Shown here one piece after another: positions 25,894 to 35,721 of a stretch of 64,000 nucleotides of DNA. Each line of letters starts with the position of its first letter. Position 1 is the first letter of the stretch. The position numbers and the translations under genes are program-made. The stretch comes from Neobacillus niacini (GTDB taxonomy: Bacteria; Bacillota; Bacilli; Bacillales; Cytobacillaceae). Under the pieces are notes generated by a model, which saw only the letters and a list, made by a program, of their open reading frames with translations, did no database searches and was not told the DNA's origin. The stretch is taken from positions 558,001 to 622,000 of the forward strand of contig NZ_JAMBOB010000001.1 in the NCBI RefSeq assembly GCF_023715415.1, written 5' to 3'.

Positions 25894-25965
25894 AACAATG
25901 TTGTACAACAATATATACAGAAATACCTATGTATATTGCTGTAGCATACGTAAAACACCCTGTTC

Positions 25966-26062
25966 TTTCGGTAACTGGCTGGCGTAGTGCAGTTGCACCT
26001 TAGCCCCTTTAGCTTTGCGTCACTGATTTTCACCAGTTTTGCCTTTATCGAGAATCAGTGTT
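25966..26062 (-). ncRNA. Cyclic-di-GMP-I (GEMM) riboswitch aptamer
   Basis: The reverse strand carries the invariant blocks of the class I cyclic-di-GMP aptamer in order. GGCAAA is followed by a short stem and then GACGCAAAGC (26021-26012). GGGGCTAAGG comes next, then a hairpin with TGCA loop-side pairing, and finally GCCAGCCAGTTACCG. The ACTGG and CCAGT elements can pair as in the known structure. The downstream terminator suggests an on/off transcription switch. The only gene behind it is the broken cpaF. Confidence 0.88.
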
Positions 26063-26237
26063 TTTTTCCGACTGACCTCTTAAACACATCATAAGTCCTT
26101 TTCCTATTATCTCATATCCTACTAATATACTATTTTAAATAAAAATATAGGTAAATATACCTAATTCTATTATTTTCCCAACATCCATCTATAAGACTTT
26201 TTTTAAATCCCTTTTTACTTTTATTGGGCGAATGAAT

Positions 26238-26265
26238 CACATTACACCACCCCATACATACGATA
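26238..26265 (+). promoter_or_regulatory. SigK-type promoter of the gerP operon
   Basis: CAC at 26238-26240 and CATACGATA at 26257-26265 are separated by 16 bases and match the mother-cell SigK consensus (AC-N16-CATAnnnTA). The gerP operon is SigK-dependent in B. subtilis and B. cereus. Confidence 0.75.
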
Positions 26266-26296
26266 GTAAGAGATAATCAGGTGGAGGGTGTTGTTT

Positions 26297-26521
26297 ATGC
26301 CAGCGATTGTAGGAGTTGCACAAGTTATTTCACTTGGCACCAGTGCAGTTTTTCATATTGGAGATGTCTATAAAATCATGCCTTTTTCATCCGCAAAAAC
26401 TTTCTCCGGAGCTGGGTCCTTTAATACAGGCGAAAGTTTAATTGTTCATAATAATAATTTAAGTAACACAAACACAAATGATTCTGATGGTATTGATCAA
26501 GGATTCTTCCTTAATGCCTAA
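26297..26521 (+). CDS. gerPA: Spore germination protein GerPA
   Basis: This 74-residue coat-associated protein begins MPAIVGVAQVISLG and contains AVFHIGDVYKI and FNTGESL, the GerPA/GerPF fold. GerP proteins let nutrient germinants pass the spore coat to reach receptors at the inner membrane. ATG 26297 follows GGTGGAGGG; an in-frame GTG three codons upstream is less likely. It is the first gene of a six-gene operon behind a SigK-type promoter. Confidence 0.9.
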   Translation: MPAIVGVAQVISLGTSAVFHIGDVYKIMPFSSAKTFSGAGSFNTGESLIVHNNNLSNTNTNDSDGIDQGFFLNA

Positions 26522-26539
26522 GGAAAGGTTGGTTTTTTA

Positions 26540-26779
26540 ATGAATTTTTATATCCAGCAATCCATTCAAATAAACTTTATTAAAATTAACAGTATTACAA
26601 ATTCTTCTGTTCTGCAAATTGGCAGCGCAGGAATCATTAAACCTGCTTCATATCTATATAATACGGGCGGTTTTAAAGGTCCAGCACCGTCAGCAGGAGG
26701 TACTCAAACAACAAATGGGCAATCTAGCAGTGTTGCAGTACCTTTAAGCGGAGCTGGGAGGGAAGAGGCTAAACAGTGA
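26540..26779 (+). CDS. gerPB: Spore germination protein GerPB
   Basis: This 79-residue protein begins MNFYIQQSIQINFIKI and has SSVLQIGSAGIIKP followed by a Gly/Ser/Pro-rich tail. Length and order match GerPB. It is the second gene of the operon, 18 bases after gerPA. Confidence 0.9.
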   Translation: MNFYIQQSIQINFIKINSITNSSVLQIGSAGIIKPASYLYNTGGFKGPAPSAGGTQTTNGQSSSVAVPLSGAGREEAKQ

Positions 26780-26788
26780 GGTGATGGT

Positions 26789-27409
26789 ATGTATCAGGAT
26801 TATTCACAACTTTTTCAATGGGTCCAATTGACTTTGCAAACACAGGAAAATAGAATTGCCACTCTGGAGCAGACCATTCAAAAACTACAGGATGAAATAA
26901 AGCAATTAAAGGATAAGCCTAGCATTAAGGTAGATAAGATTGAATATAAATTCGATCAATTGAAGGTTGAAACTCTTGATGGAACCTTAAACATTGGGCT
27001 TAACCCATCAGATTTGGCAGGAATTGAAGATTTTGCTGTTCAAAATCAATCAATAAATTCACCAATACATCCTAAGGCACAAATGCAGCGGTCTATGAAA
27101 ATAGAAGAATCTATTTATCAGTATTTAGAAACCGACCTGTCAGCACTATTTAAGGAAACCCAAAATCAATTAAATGTAAGTTTAGACGACTCCTATTTAG
27201 ACTTTATCAAACAAGATATCTTGAAGCAGCTTCCAGCTAGGGTTGATTATCATCTCCAAAATTCTGCAGCTATTCACCGTGAAGGTGAAGGTGAAGGTAA
27301 TAATGATGAAAGTATTATTGAATTAATTAAACAGGAAATCAGAAAAGGTATTTTAATATTTATTAATCATTTACCGGAGAACGTGAAAGGAATGAATACA
27401 CACAAATGA
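26789..27409 (+). CDS. gerPC: Spore germination protein GerPC
   Basis: This 206-residue protein, the largest of the set, has an N-terminal coiled coil (about residues 15-50, ENRIATLEQTIQKLQDEIKQLKD) and then GTLNIGLNPSDL, as in GerPC. The end overlaps the gerPD start by four bases (ATGA). Its size and position match the family. Confidence 0.92.
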   Translation: MYQDYSQLFQWVQLTLQTQENRIATLEQTIQKLQDEIKQLKDKPSIKVDKIEYKFDQLKVETLDGTLNIGLNPSDLAGIEDFAVQNQSINSPIHPKAQMQRSMKIEESIYQYLETDLSALFKETQNQLNVSLDDSYLDFIKQDILKQLPARVDYHLQNSAAIHREGEGEGNNDESIIELIKQEIRKGILIFINHLPENVKGMNTHK

Positions 27410-27576
27410 ACTTTGAAGTATATAATCGTGACCTCCAAGTAGATACCATTCGAATTTTGGGAGTAGCAAGTTCTTCACTCGTATTGGTTGGCGACACTCA
27501 AACCATTCAATTGGCCTCCACTTTTGACACTCCTGCAGAATCACTTATTATCGGGCCGTTTGTTCCATTATTTTAG
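27406..27576 (+). CDS. gerPD: Spore germination protein GerPD
   Basis: This 56-residue protein begins MNFEVYNRDLQVDTIRI, contains SSLVLVGDTQTIQLAS and ends IGPFVPLF, as GerPD does. It starts inside the last codons of gerPC with ATGA overlap, indicating translational coupling. Confidence 0.9.
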   Translation: MNFEVYNRDLQVDTIRILGVASSSLVLVGDTQTIQLASTFDTPAESLIIGPFVPLF

Positions 27577-27590
27577 GGAGGCTTAAGAAT

Positions 27591-27971
27591 ATGCTTCAGA
27601 GAACTTCTGCAGTAAATGCCATTAAAGTGAACTCGGCCTCCTTTGCCACTACCATTCAACTGGGAGATTCCCGTATCATTAATGGATTTTCACGCGCCTT
27701 AGCTGTACAACGGGAAGCTGATTTGTTTTATGGCAATGAAGGAAATTTCTCAAAGTATCCTGTTTTTTCAGAACCAATTCCTTTATTGCCCATCAACGAA
27801 AAAATAACAATGTCTACTCATAATCCTTTTCCTGTCATAAAGGTCAATCATATTTCTATCCTCGCAATGTCTTCTGCCGCCATCCTTCATGTTGGAAACA
27901 GTGAAAATGTCTCTATGGAAGCCAGGGTTAAACATATCCGGCAGCTGTTCCATAAAGATGATGAACAATGA
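27591..27971 (+). CDS. gerPE: Spore germination protein GerPE
   Basis: This 126-residue protein begins MLQRTSAVNAIKVNS. It contains two related beta segments, ATTIQLGDSRII and AAILHVGNSENV, a pattern shared with the other GerP proteins and suggesting a repeated fold. The ATG is preceded by AGGGAGG. Length and order fit GerPE. Confidence 0.9.
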   Translation: MLQRTSAVNAIKVNSASFATTIQLGDSRIINGFSRALAVQREADLFYGNEGNFSKYPVFSEPIPLLPINEKITMSTHNPFPVIKVNHISILAMSSAAILHVGNSENVSMEARVKHIRQLFHKDDEQ

Positions 27972-28035
27972 CAAATACTTTTGAATACACTATTACATGT
28001 TTAGTAAGCTTTAGTGAAGAAAAGGATGTATTAAA

Positions 28036-28254
28036 ATGCCAGCGATAATTGGTCCCGTTCAAATTGTAAATGTAAGTGGTGGAGTTGTACAATTCGGTGA
28101 TACCGTCTATATCTCTCCAAAAAGTGCTTCAAAGACAAATGCAGGTTCTGGGGGCTTTAATACCGGAGGGATTATTTTCACAGCCAGTGGAATAAGCGGT
28201 ACCAATGTACTTGACGCTAATTTGCTCGACCAGCCAATCGGAGGAAATAATTAA
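28036..28254 (+). CDS. gerPF: Spore germination protein GerPF
   Basis: This 72-residue protein begins MPAIIGPVQIVNVSGG, close to GerPA, with VVQFGDTVYISPKSASKTNAGSG and FNTGGI. It is the last gene of the operon, 64 bases after gerPE, and is followed by a bidirectional terminator shared with addA. Confidence 0.92.
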   Translation: MPAIIGPVQIVNVSGGVVQFGDTVYISPKSASKTNAGSGGFNTGGIIFTASGISGTNVLDANLLDQPIGGNN

Positions 28255-28291
28255 AAAACGACATAAACCACAGTAGGTTTATGTCGTTTTT
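28253..28291. terminator. Bidirectional terminator between gerPF and addA
   Basis: AAAAAACGACATAAACC pairs with GGTTTATGTCGTTTTTT around a six-base loop, and it touches both stop codons. Confidence 0.88.
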
Positions 28292-31200
28292 TTATTTTTC
28301 TAGCTTTAAAATATGAGCCCCGTCAAAGAAGAATAAATATCTTTCATTGACTTTTCGCTTCCAGATTTGTTCCAATGCTTTTGTATATAAATTGATTTGC
28401 AATCGGTAGCGCTCTTTGAGTATTGGTTTAGCTTGAATAAATCCACCCTTGTATCGATCAGTGATGCCATCTGATTTAAAGTCAATAAGAACAAGTCCAT
28501 TCTCATCCTCAAAAACACAGTCGATAATTCCCTGGACAAAAACAGATTCATCTTCATCCTTCCATGCTGGATAAACTTCTGATGCAGGCAATGAAAGAGT
28601 AAAGGGTATTTCACGATTAACCACTTTTGCGTTGATAATCCTTTTGCCTAAATCCGACTCAAAAAATTCCACAATAAGCTGGGGATTAATGACCTCCGCC
28701 TGCTCAACTGTTAACAGTTCATCATTAACCATCCGTTCTACTTGGGACTCAACCTTCTCTGTCGTAACAGGTTTGGTCAAATCAACATGCTGCATCACCA
28801 TATGGAGGGCAGTCCCTCTCTCAGCAGGGCTTAAGGACTTTTCCTGCATAAACTTAGGACGTTTTGTGATTGATTTTTTAAACTTACTAAGCAATTCGGT
28901 ACCACTTTGCTCATCAGACATTTCCCGCTGACGTTTCATTTCTGAAACGGATTGCTTCGAGCGATGTGTCGAGGCATTGGCAAAGGAATATTCCCATGTT
29001 AAGCGAGACTTAATTTCATCTCCAAAGGGAGAAGTTATCGGAATCATTTCCTTCATTTCTACCTGTTTTAGTAAGGAGTCTGTCTCCAGTTTCTTAATGA
29101 CTTCTTGACTTTTTACGTCTTCAGCGCTCATTACTGTCATTTTCCATGCTGAAGGGTGACAGGTAATCTCCGTTGGAACAAGTGGATTTTCAGATTTTCT
29201 GAATTCTTGACTATCCTGATGCCGAATAAGCGCTGGCCCAACCCAATCCATATAACAGGCTGCACCTGCTCTTTCATAATCCTTGAGCAGCCAATCTGTA
29301 TTCGTAGTTACATCATTCCACTGTTCAATTTTTTTATCTGCTTCTTTCACTGTACCAATTAAATAAAGCTTTTCTTTCGCCCGAGTTAGGGCAACATATA
29401 GAACGCGCATTTCTTCTGCCAGCATTTCCATTTTCTTTCTGCGCTTAAAAGCAATCTGAGGTAAAGATGGGTAAGAGATTCTTTTTTCTATATTTACATA
29501 TTTTACAGCTATACCGTACTCTTTATCGAGCATATATGGTTTACGGATATCAGACATATTAAAGTTTCGCGACAATCCTGCAATAAATACGACTGGAAAT
29601 TCAAGCCCTTTACTGCTATGAATGGTCATAATCCGAACAACATCTTCCTGCTCCCCAAGCGCTCTGGCTGCTCCAAGGTCGTCTCCTCTTTCAATCATTC
29701 TCTCAACAAAACGTAAAAAGCGGAATAACCCTCGAAATGAAGTCTGCTCGTATTGCCTTGCCCTGTCGTATAAAGCACGCAAGTTTGCCTGCCGCTGTTT
29801 CCCGCCTGGCAGCCCACCTACAAAGTCATAAAACTGTGTATCCCGGTACAGCTGCCAGATTAGTTCTGAAAGTGACCCTTGGCGTGCCATGGAACGCCAT
29901 TCATCCAAATAATCATAAAAACGCCGGACCTTTTCGTATACCTGTTCGTTTTTTTCTGTAGGTGTGCTCTGACAGAATCTCTTAAGAGACTCCCAAAACG
30001 TTCCCTTGTTATGCAGACGAATTTGAGCAAGTTCCTCCTCGTTTAGCCCGACGATTGGAGAGCGTAAGACTGAAGCTAATGGAATATCTTGGAACGGGTT
30101 ATCTATTACCCGTAACAACGACATCATAATTGCAACCTCAGTTGCTTCAAAATAGCCAGTGGAAAGGTTAGCATAAATCGGGATTCCTTGTTGTTTGAAC
30201 TCTTCAATTATTTGAGGTGCCCACGTCATGGAACGAAGCAGGATTACCATATCTCGATACATTACTGGACGGGATGATGCTGTTTTTGGATTATAAACTT
30301 TTGTTTCATTTTCAATTAATTGTTTAATCTTTGAAGCCATCACCCTAGCTTCTAGCTGCGATTTTTCTAAATCCACCTCATCAAACTCAGAAGGTAGTGT
30401 CTCCGTTTCTGGTTCAGCAGCCTCTGATGGCAATTCCTTCCCATCATTAGTTTGATTTATCAACAATAGTTCGATTGGAAATGGTTCATCCTCAGGGTAT
30501 GGTGCGCCAGGCCGGAGTTCAGCGGCTTCATCGTATTCTATCTCTCCTACTCTTACACCCATGATTTGTTTAAATAGATAGTTCGTCCCTTCAAGAACCT
30601 CCTTCCGGCTTCTAAAATTACGTGCAAGATCAATTCGTAATCCAGTCCCATTGCCGTCCTGCCTGAAACGATTATATTTTCCCAAGAATAGATTTGGTTC
30701 TGCTAAACGAAACCGATAAATGCTCTGTTTGACGTCACCGACCATGAACAGATTCCCATTGATTTCATCTTCTTTTGCAACAAGCCTTAAGATGGTTTCC
30801 TGAACCATATTGACGTCCTGATATTCATCAACAAATACTTCATTAAAATGGTTTCTATAGGCTAATGCAGCTTCTGAGGGGAGAAACACTCCATCTGAGC
30901 TGATTTCCACTGTTAAGATGGCTAGACAATAGTGCTCCAAATCTGCATAATCAACCAATCCCTTTTCCCGTTTTGCTTTCTCAAATCGATTAGAAAAAGC
31001 AATAACCAAATGGACAAGAGTTTCGATTAGAGGGCGCATTTGGTCCATATCACGTAAATAGCCTTCTGGCTTTCTTAAAAAAAGCTCTTCTTTGATATCC
31101 TGGATTTTCTTTTTTGCTTTATCACGTAATTTTTGAGCCTTTTCAGTCAACTCTTTATCAAAGTGGTCCCCCTTCACTTGTTTTGCTCTCGTGAAAGACC

Positions 31201-32068
31201 ATGTCTGCATAGCATTGTAAAGTGCTGACCATGAATCGCGATTTGCCTTGATAAGCATATCAATTACCTTTAGATCATCTAGGAAATTTTCTGCCCTTGG
31301 CGCCGGACCGCCTGGAAGCTTTGTTACTTCCAACCCACGCTCTATCATTTCCTTAGCGCCCTCTAGTTGCAGCTGAATATCAAACAACAGTGCTTGTATA
31401 AAAGGTAATTCTTCAAGATTTGCTACCTTAGTAGTATCATACATTTCAATCATGGACTGTAAATAATGACTAGGCATAGGGTTCGACCTAGCAAAATCAT
31501 AAATATCCCGGACAATATCCATTAAAGCAATATCGCTCCGGTCGCTTGTAAAGGAATCAACTAACCGAAAAAATGGCTCATTATCCTTTATTCCATACTC
31601 CTCTTCAAACAGCTCATCCATTACTTCATCCCGAATTAGTTGTGCCTCAGTCTCGTCAGCAATTCTAAAACCTGGATCCACATCAATGAGATAATAGTAT
31701 TTTCGGATAACCTCCATACAAAAGGAGTGCAGGGTCGAAATGGATGCTTTATTTAATAAGCTTAGCTGCTTGCGCAAATGCCTTGATTTTGGTTCTTTAT
31801 TTATCGCCTTTTCCAATGCCTCGCCAATTCGATGACGCATTTCAGCCGCAGATGCATTCGTAAATGTTACAACTAATAATTCATCGACATCAATCGGGTC
31901 ATCTTCCGAAAGAATTTTTTGGATAATCCGCTCTACCAAGACAGCCGTTTTACCAGAACCTGCTGCTGCTGCAACAAGGATATCTTTATTTTTCTCCATA
32001 ATGGCTTTCCATTGGTCTTCCGTCCAGGTTGCACCGGCTGGCTTGGGAGGTATTACAAAATTACTCAT
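28292..32068 (-). CDS. addA: ATP-dependent helicase/nuclease subunit A
   Basis: This 1258-residue subunit of the AddAB enzyme processes double-strand breaks for RecA. It has an SF1/UvrD-type helicase with Walker A AAGSGKTAVL (residues 35-44), DEYQDVN motif II, and the late motif VVFIAGL / MTIHSSKGLEFPV. The C-terminal RecB-family nuclease has GLVLIDFKSDGI. It starts eight bases inside the addB end, so translation is coupled. Chi recognition resides in AddB. Confidence 0.96.
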   Translation of the reverse strand: MSNFVIPPKPAGATWTEDQWKAIMEKNKDILVAAAAGSGKTAVLVERIIQKILSEDDPIDVDELLVVTFTNASAAEMRHRIGEALEKAINKEPKSRHLRKQLSLLNKASISTLHSFCMEVIRKYYYLIDVDPGFRIADETEAQLIRDEVMDELFEEEYGIKDNEPFFRLVDSFTSDRSDIALMDIVRDIYDFARSNPMPSHYLQSMIEMYDTTKVANLEELPFIQALLFDIQLQLEGAKEMIERGLEVTKLPGGPAPRAENFLDDLKVIDMLIKANRDSWSALYNAMQTWSFTRAKQVKGDHFDKELTEKAQKLRDKAKKKIQDIKEELFLRKPEGYLRDMDQMRPLIETLVHLVIAFSNRFEKAKREKGLVDYADLEHYCLAILTVEISSDGVFLPSEAALAYRNHFNEVFVDEYQDVNMVQETILRLVAKEDEINGNLFMVGDVKQSIYRFRLAEPNLFLGKYNRFRQDGNGTGLRIDLARNFRSRKEVLEGTNYLFKQIMGVRVGEIEYDEAAELRPGAPYPEDEPFPIELLLINQTNDGKELPSEAAEPETETLPSEFDEVDLEKSQLEARVMASKIKQLIENETKVYNPKTASSRPVMYRDMVILLRSMTWAPQIIEEFKQQGIPIYANLSTGYFEATEVAIMMSLLRVIDNPFQDIPLASVLRSPIVGLNEEELAQIRLHNKGTFWESLKRFCQSTPTEKNEQVYEKVRRFYDYLDEWRSMARQGSLSELIWQLYRDTQFYDFVGGLPGGKQRQANLRALYDRARQYEQTSFRGLFRFLRFVERMIERGDDLGAARALGEQEDVVRIMTIHSSKGLEFPVVFIAGLSRNFNMSDIRKPYMLDKEYGIAVKYVNIEKRISYPSLPQIAFKRRKKMEMLAEEMRVLYVALTRAKEKLYLIGTVKEADKKIEQWNDVTTNTDWLLKDYERAGAACYMDWVGPALIRHQDSQEFRKSENPLVPTEITCHPSAWKMTVMSAEDVKSQEVIKKLETDSLLKQVEMKEMIPITSPFGDEIKSRLTWEYSFANASTHRSKQSVSEMKRQREMSDEQSGTELLSKFKKSITKRPKFMQEKSLSPAERGTALHMVMQHVDLTKPVTTEKVESQVERMVNDELLTVEQAEVINPQLIVEFFESDLGKRIINAKVVNREIPFTLSLPASEVYPAWKDEDESVFVQGIIDCVFEDENGLVLIDFKSDGITDRYKGGFIQAKPILKERYRLQINLYTKALEQIWKRKVNERYLFFFDGAHILKLEK

Positions 32069-35000
32069 TTACACCTGCCTCCTTTCTGATTAATTCAAAG
32101 ATTGTTTCCTTAGGCTGTGGTGTTAGAATTCGGTAATGATTTTCAATTGACTCGTCAAATTGACAAACAGATTTGTAGGAACAAAATGTACAAGGTGTTT
32201 TATCTTTCAGTTTAAAAGGGGCGATTTCAACTTGGCCGTCCACTATAGCATCCCCTGTAGTTTGATAGAGGTTTCGAACATAATTCCTTAGATCATCAAA
32301 TTCATTTAGGCTTGCTACTTTTGACTTCTTCGTCAGGTTGCCATCTTTTTTAATACCCGCTGAAATAATCTGTGAGTCACCTGACTCAAGACTTTGGTCC
32401 ATTAGTTTGATGACATCCTGGTCACCGACCATTAAACCGTTCATCTTGAATTTTTTCATGATTTCCTTTTCTATTTCTTCAACGGTTAGCAATTTGTTCG
32501 TGCTTATCATCGGGTTGTGAACATGGAAATAAAGGACTCCCGCAGGACTTGCTTTCATTTCTATCAGTTCATCCGAATGCGTAATGACGATATCTAAATA
32601 GGTTAACATTTGGAGAGCAAGTCCATAGTATACCTCGTTTAAATTAACATCCTTTTCACTCGATTTATAATCAATGACACGTAAATAGGTATTGTTATTT
32701 TCACCTTTTGCCTGATCTACTCTGTCAATACGGCCAGCTAATTCCATTCGTTTTCCATTTTTCAATGAAAACGTTAATGGCGGAAGCTTGCCATTCTTTC
32801 CAAAACTCAACTCTAATCCGATAGGCGAGAAGCCACTTACTTTTGCGTGATCACTTAATACTTGAGAAGCCCTTGTAATAATTTGTTCTAATTTACGCTT
32901 TATATAATGATGCCGCTCAGAGCTTAGCAGTATTTCATTTTGGAGCTTTGGCGCTAAAGCATTCACTGCCTCCTTAGCAAGATCTTCACATTGCTTACTT
33001 GAAAGAGAATCCCAGCTAAGTTTTTGTTCATTTACAAAGTCAGATATATACTTTAAGGCTGCGTGAAATAGCTCACCAATATCAGGGGCTTCCAGACGAA
33101 ATACTTGGCGTTCACGGAGCTTTAACCCATGTTGTACAAAATGAGAAAAGGCACAGCCATTATACAGTTCCATCCTTGAAACACTTGCTTGAATACTATC
33201 ACCATACAATTCATCCGCCGTTTCCTTTGATAGCTTGACGGTCTGGTTGGTATAAAAGAGAGAGGAGAATACCTTTTCTGCCCTTGTCTTCCACTCATTT
33301 GTGATATAAAAGTTGTATACATCCCACCATAGGTCTGATATGGGATAATTACGTTTTTTCAATTGAAGCTGTGAGGTTAAGAAGGACAGTGTTGTTTTGT
33401 GGTTAGTAACAAAGTTTAACTGCTCCTTTTCAGTTAACTCAGCAGGATCTGTACCAAAAAAATGCTCTTCTACTTCAGGATACATGTCTTTCAATCTCTT
33501 AATATACGAAGAAGGTATTAATGCTTTTCCCTCATCATTTGCAAGCGGGTAACTGACATAAAGAGCTTCTGAAGGTGTAGTTAGTGCTTTGTAGGCTATA
33601 AAGTTCTCATCTAATAAACGTGTCCTACTGCTGGGTGCCACTGTTAAATCAGCAGCTATTAACATTTCACGCTCTTCATCAGATAATATCCCTTCATCAG
33701 CAATTTTAGCAGGTAATATTCCCTCATTTATCCCAACAACAAAGGCAGCCCTAATATCTGTTAATCTAGATTTTTCTAAATCTCCGATTATTACCTGATC
33801 TAGTGCTGGCGGAATAAGTGAAAAATACAGCGATTCAAACCCTGCTTCTAAAATAGCTGAGAATGACTTTAAAGAAACATTTTCATCCCCTAATATTTCA
33901 ACATACTGATCTAGAAGATCAATACATGCGTTCCAGACTTGTTCATGCTCACGCATTTTTACAAGATTGCCTTTTTGTTCTGCTTCTATTTTTAAATTTT
34001 CTAGCTTTGAAGGAATATCTAATTCTTCTAAATATAAATAGATTGCTTCACAAAGCTTTCTCCCTGAATCTGCTTTTTTCAGCCTTCTAGATAGGCGCAG
34101 GATTGGGGCTGATACCATTAGCTTTAATTCATTCAGTTGTTGTTCCATTTCTTTTTCAGCATCTGTTTGGACATTAGCTTCCAATTCTAATCCTTTGAAA
34201 CGGCGGTACGTCCAACGGTCTTTTTTCGTCCATTTACTCCCTTTAATTCCATATGCGAGGACATAGTTTTCTAACCTATCCATTTTCTCCCGCATTTTAT
34301 CTGGATTTTCTTGAAGTGGATATAATAATTCTGTTTTAATTACCCTAAACACAGGCTCATATCGCCAAAATGACTGAATGACTTCGAGGGTTGACCTTAT
34401 TAATTCAATCAGCGGATGATTCAGCATGGTCCTTTTTTGGTCAATAAAATAAGGAATTTGATAATCGGAGAAAACAGGCTCTACGATTTCATGATAATCA
34501 CTGCCATTTCTAATCAATAGCGCTATGTCCTTGTAGCGAAAATTCTTAGTCCGAACCAACTGGAGAATTTCGCGTGCAATCCCCTCAATTTCTGCTCTAC
34601 GATTAGCTGCTTGACCAATATGAATATCCGCTTGTCCATAATAAGGGGAAGCTGGCCTAGTATCAAAATGCCTCTCTAAATGACTTAGAGATGGATTATT
34701 CCATTTTTGTTGAGAAGATAGAAAGGTTGGATTCTCTATATCAATTCCTTCAGATTTTGCCAATTCTTGAATGGAGTAACTTGCCTCCGTCGACAAGCGA
34801 AACAATTCTAATTCATCTGGAGGTGCAGTAATGGAATCTCGATCCGTCGTCATTGTAATCGTCACTCTCGGGCAATGTTTCATTAATTCCTTTATGACTA
34901 AGTATTCCTGTGGTGTAAAGTTATAAAAACCATCTATATAAACTTCGGCATCTCTCAAGTAAGCCGATACTGAAATCTTTTCTGAAAGCAAACGAAAATA

Positions 35001-35555
35001 GTCTTCGGAATCGATGTATTTTCCAAAGACTTCATCTTCAAATTGTCGATAAATAATTTCTAAATCGTTCAGTTTATCCTTCAAGGCTCTTGAAGCTGTT
35101 TCACCATTTCCAATGTTCTTTTCAGCCTCTTGTATCAGCTCTTCTGGTGTAACGCAATATCGCTTAAATTCAGTAATCATCTGTTCAACTTGCTGAACAA
35201 AACCGTTTTTGTCAGCTGCACGCTGAAATAATCTTAATTGGTCTTTCTTATCTTCAATAATTCTCCGAATGAGCATGCTTATTCCAACACTGCTAAGATG
35301 ATACCGGCTTATACCGCCGGTCTCCTGCAATATTCTCCAAGCTAATCGTGAGAAACTGTACACTTGTGCACGAATCATTCCACCAAGTATGGGATTCGTC
35401 GCCAGTACATACTCTGCCTGAAACGTCATTTGTTCTGGAACAATATAAATAATCGGTGCTCCCTCTGGATTATCCAGCAGCCGGTCTTGTATTTCATTCA
35501 TACACATTTGAGTTTTACCGCTTCCCGACCTTCCAGTTATCATTCTTAATGACAT
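32061..35555 (-). CDS. addB: ATP-dependent helicase/nuclease subunit B
   Basis: This 1164-residue partner of AddA has an N-terminal P-loop GRSGSGKTQMC (residues 8-18) and an inactivated helicase fold used for Chi recognition. The C-terminal nuclease contains YLRVIDYKSSEK, flanked by the 4Fe-4S cysteines in YNGCAFSHF and PCTFCSYKSVC. The order addB-addA is standard. The sbcD-sbcC genes that follow addA in B. subtilis are not here; gerPF follows directly, convergent. Confidence 0.96.
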   Translation of the reverse strand: MSLRMITGRSGSGKTQMCMNEIQDRLLDNPEGAPIIYIVPEQMTFQAEYVLATNPILGGMIRAQVYSFSRLAWRILQETGGISRYHLSSVGISMLIRRIIEDKKDQLRLFQRAADKNGFVQQVEQMITEFKRYCVTPEELIQEAEKNIGNGETASRALKDKLNDLEIIYRQFEDEVFGKYIDSEDYFRLLSEKISVSAYLRDAEVYIDGFYNFTPQEYLVIKELMKHCPRVTITMTTDRDSITAPPDELELFRLSTEASYSIQELAKSEGIDIENPTFLSSQQKWNNPSLSHLERHFDTRPASPYYGQADIHIGQAANRRAEIEGIAREILQLVRTKNFRYKDIALLIRNGSDYHEIVEPVFSDYQIPYFIDQKRTMLNHPLIELIRSTLEVIQSFWRYEPVFRVIKTELLYPLQENPDKMREKMDRLENYVLAYGIKGSKWTKKDRWTYRRFKGLELEANVQTDAEKEMEQQLNELKLMVSAPILRLSRRLKKADSGRKLCEAIYLYLEELDIPSKLENLKIEAEQKGNLVKMREHEQVWNACIDLLDQYVEILGDENVSLKSFSAILEAGFESLYFSLIPPALDQVIIGDLEKSRLTDIRAAFVVGINEGILPAKIADEGILSDEEREMLIAADLTVAPSSRTRLLDENFIAYKALTTPSEALYVSYPLANDEGKALIPSSYIKRLKDMYPEVEEHFFGTDPAELTEKEQLNFVTNHKTTLSFLTSQLQLKKRNYPISDLWWDVYNFYITNEWKTRAEKVFSSLFYTNQTVKLSKETADELYGDSIQASVSRMELYNGCAFSHFVQHGLKLRERQVFRLEAPDIGELFHAALKYISDFVNEQKLSWDSLSSKQCEDLAKEAVNALAPKLQNEILLSSERHHYIKRKLEQIITRASQVLSDHAKVSGFSPIGLELSFGKNGKLPPLTFSLKNGKRMELAGRIDRVDQAKGENNNTYLRVIDYKSSEKDVNLNEVYYGLALQMLTYLDIVITHSDELIEMKASPAGVLYFHVHNPMISTNKLLTVEEIEKEIMKKFKMNGLMVGDQDVIKLMDQSLESGDSQIISAGIKKDGNLTKKSKVASLNEFDDLRNYVRNLYQTTGDAIVDGQVEIAPFKLKDKTPCTFCSYKSVCQFDESIENHYRILTPQPKETIFELIRKEAGVNE

Positions 35556-35676
35556 ATTTCTACCCCGCTTTCCGATTACCCCTTATCGTTTCATACACTC
35601 ATTTTATCACAAAAGGAGCACAAACGTTTGGAACACTTCTCATAGATTTAAACCAGTTATGGTAATTTTTTATATA

Positions 35677-35707
35677 AAAAAAAGAGACGATATCCATCGT
35701 ACTCTCA
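35677..35707 (-). terminator. Terminator of sipV-like gene
   Basis: On the reverse strand AGAGTACGAT pairs with ATCGTCTCT, followed by eight T, 15 bases after the stop at 35722. Confidence 0.75.
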
Positions 35708-35721
35708 GGTTTCGATTATAT

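Noticed and set aside
25755..26033. Reverse-strand open frame of 92 codons covering the riboswitch
   Set aside because: It starts inside the conserved GEMM-I aptamer and runs through the terminator. It has no ribosome site and a cysteine-rich, unlikely composition. The RNA structure explains the conservation.
35610..35630. Palindrome CAAACGTTTG upstream of addB as a LexA site
   Set aside because: It lacks the GAAC-N4-GTTC core and lies too far from a recognisable promoter.
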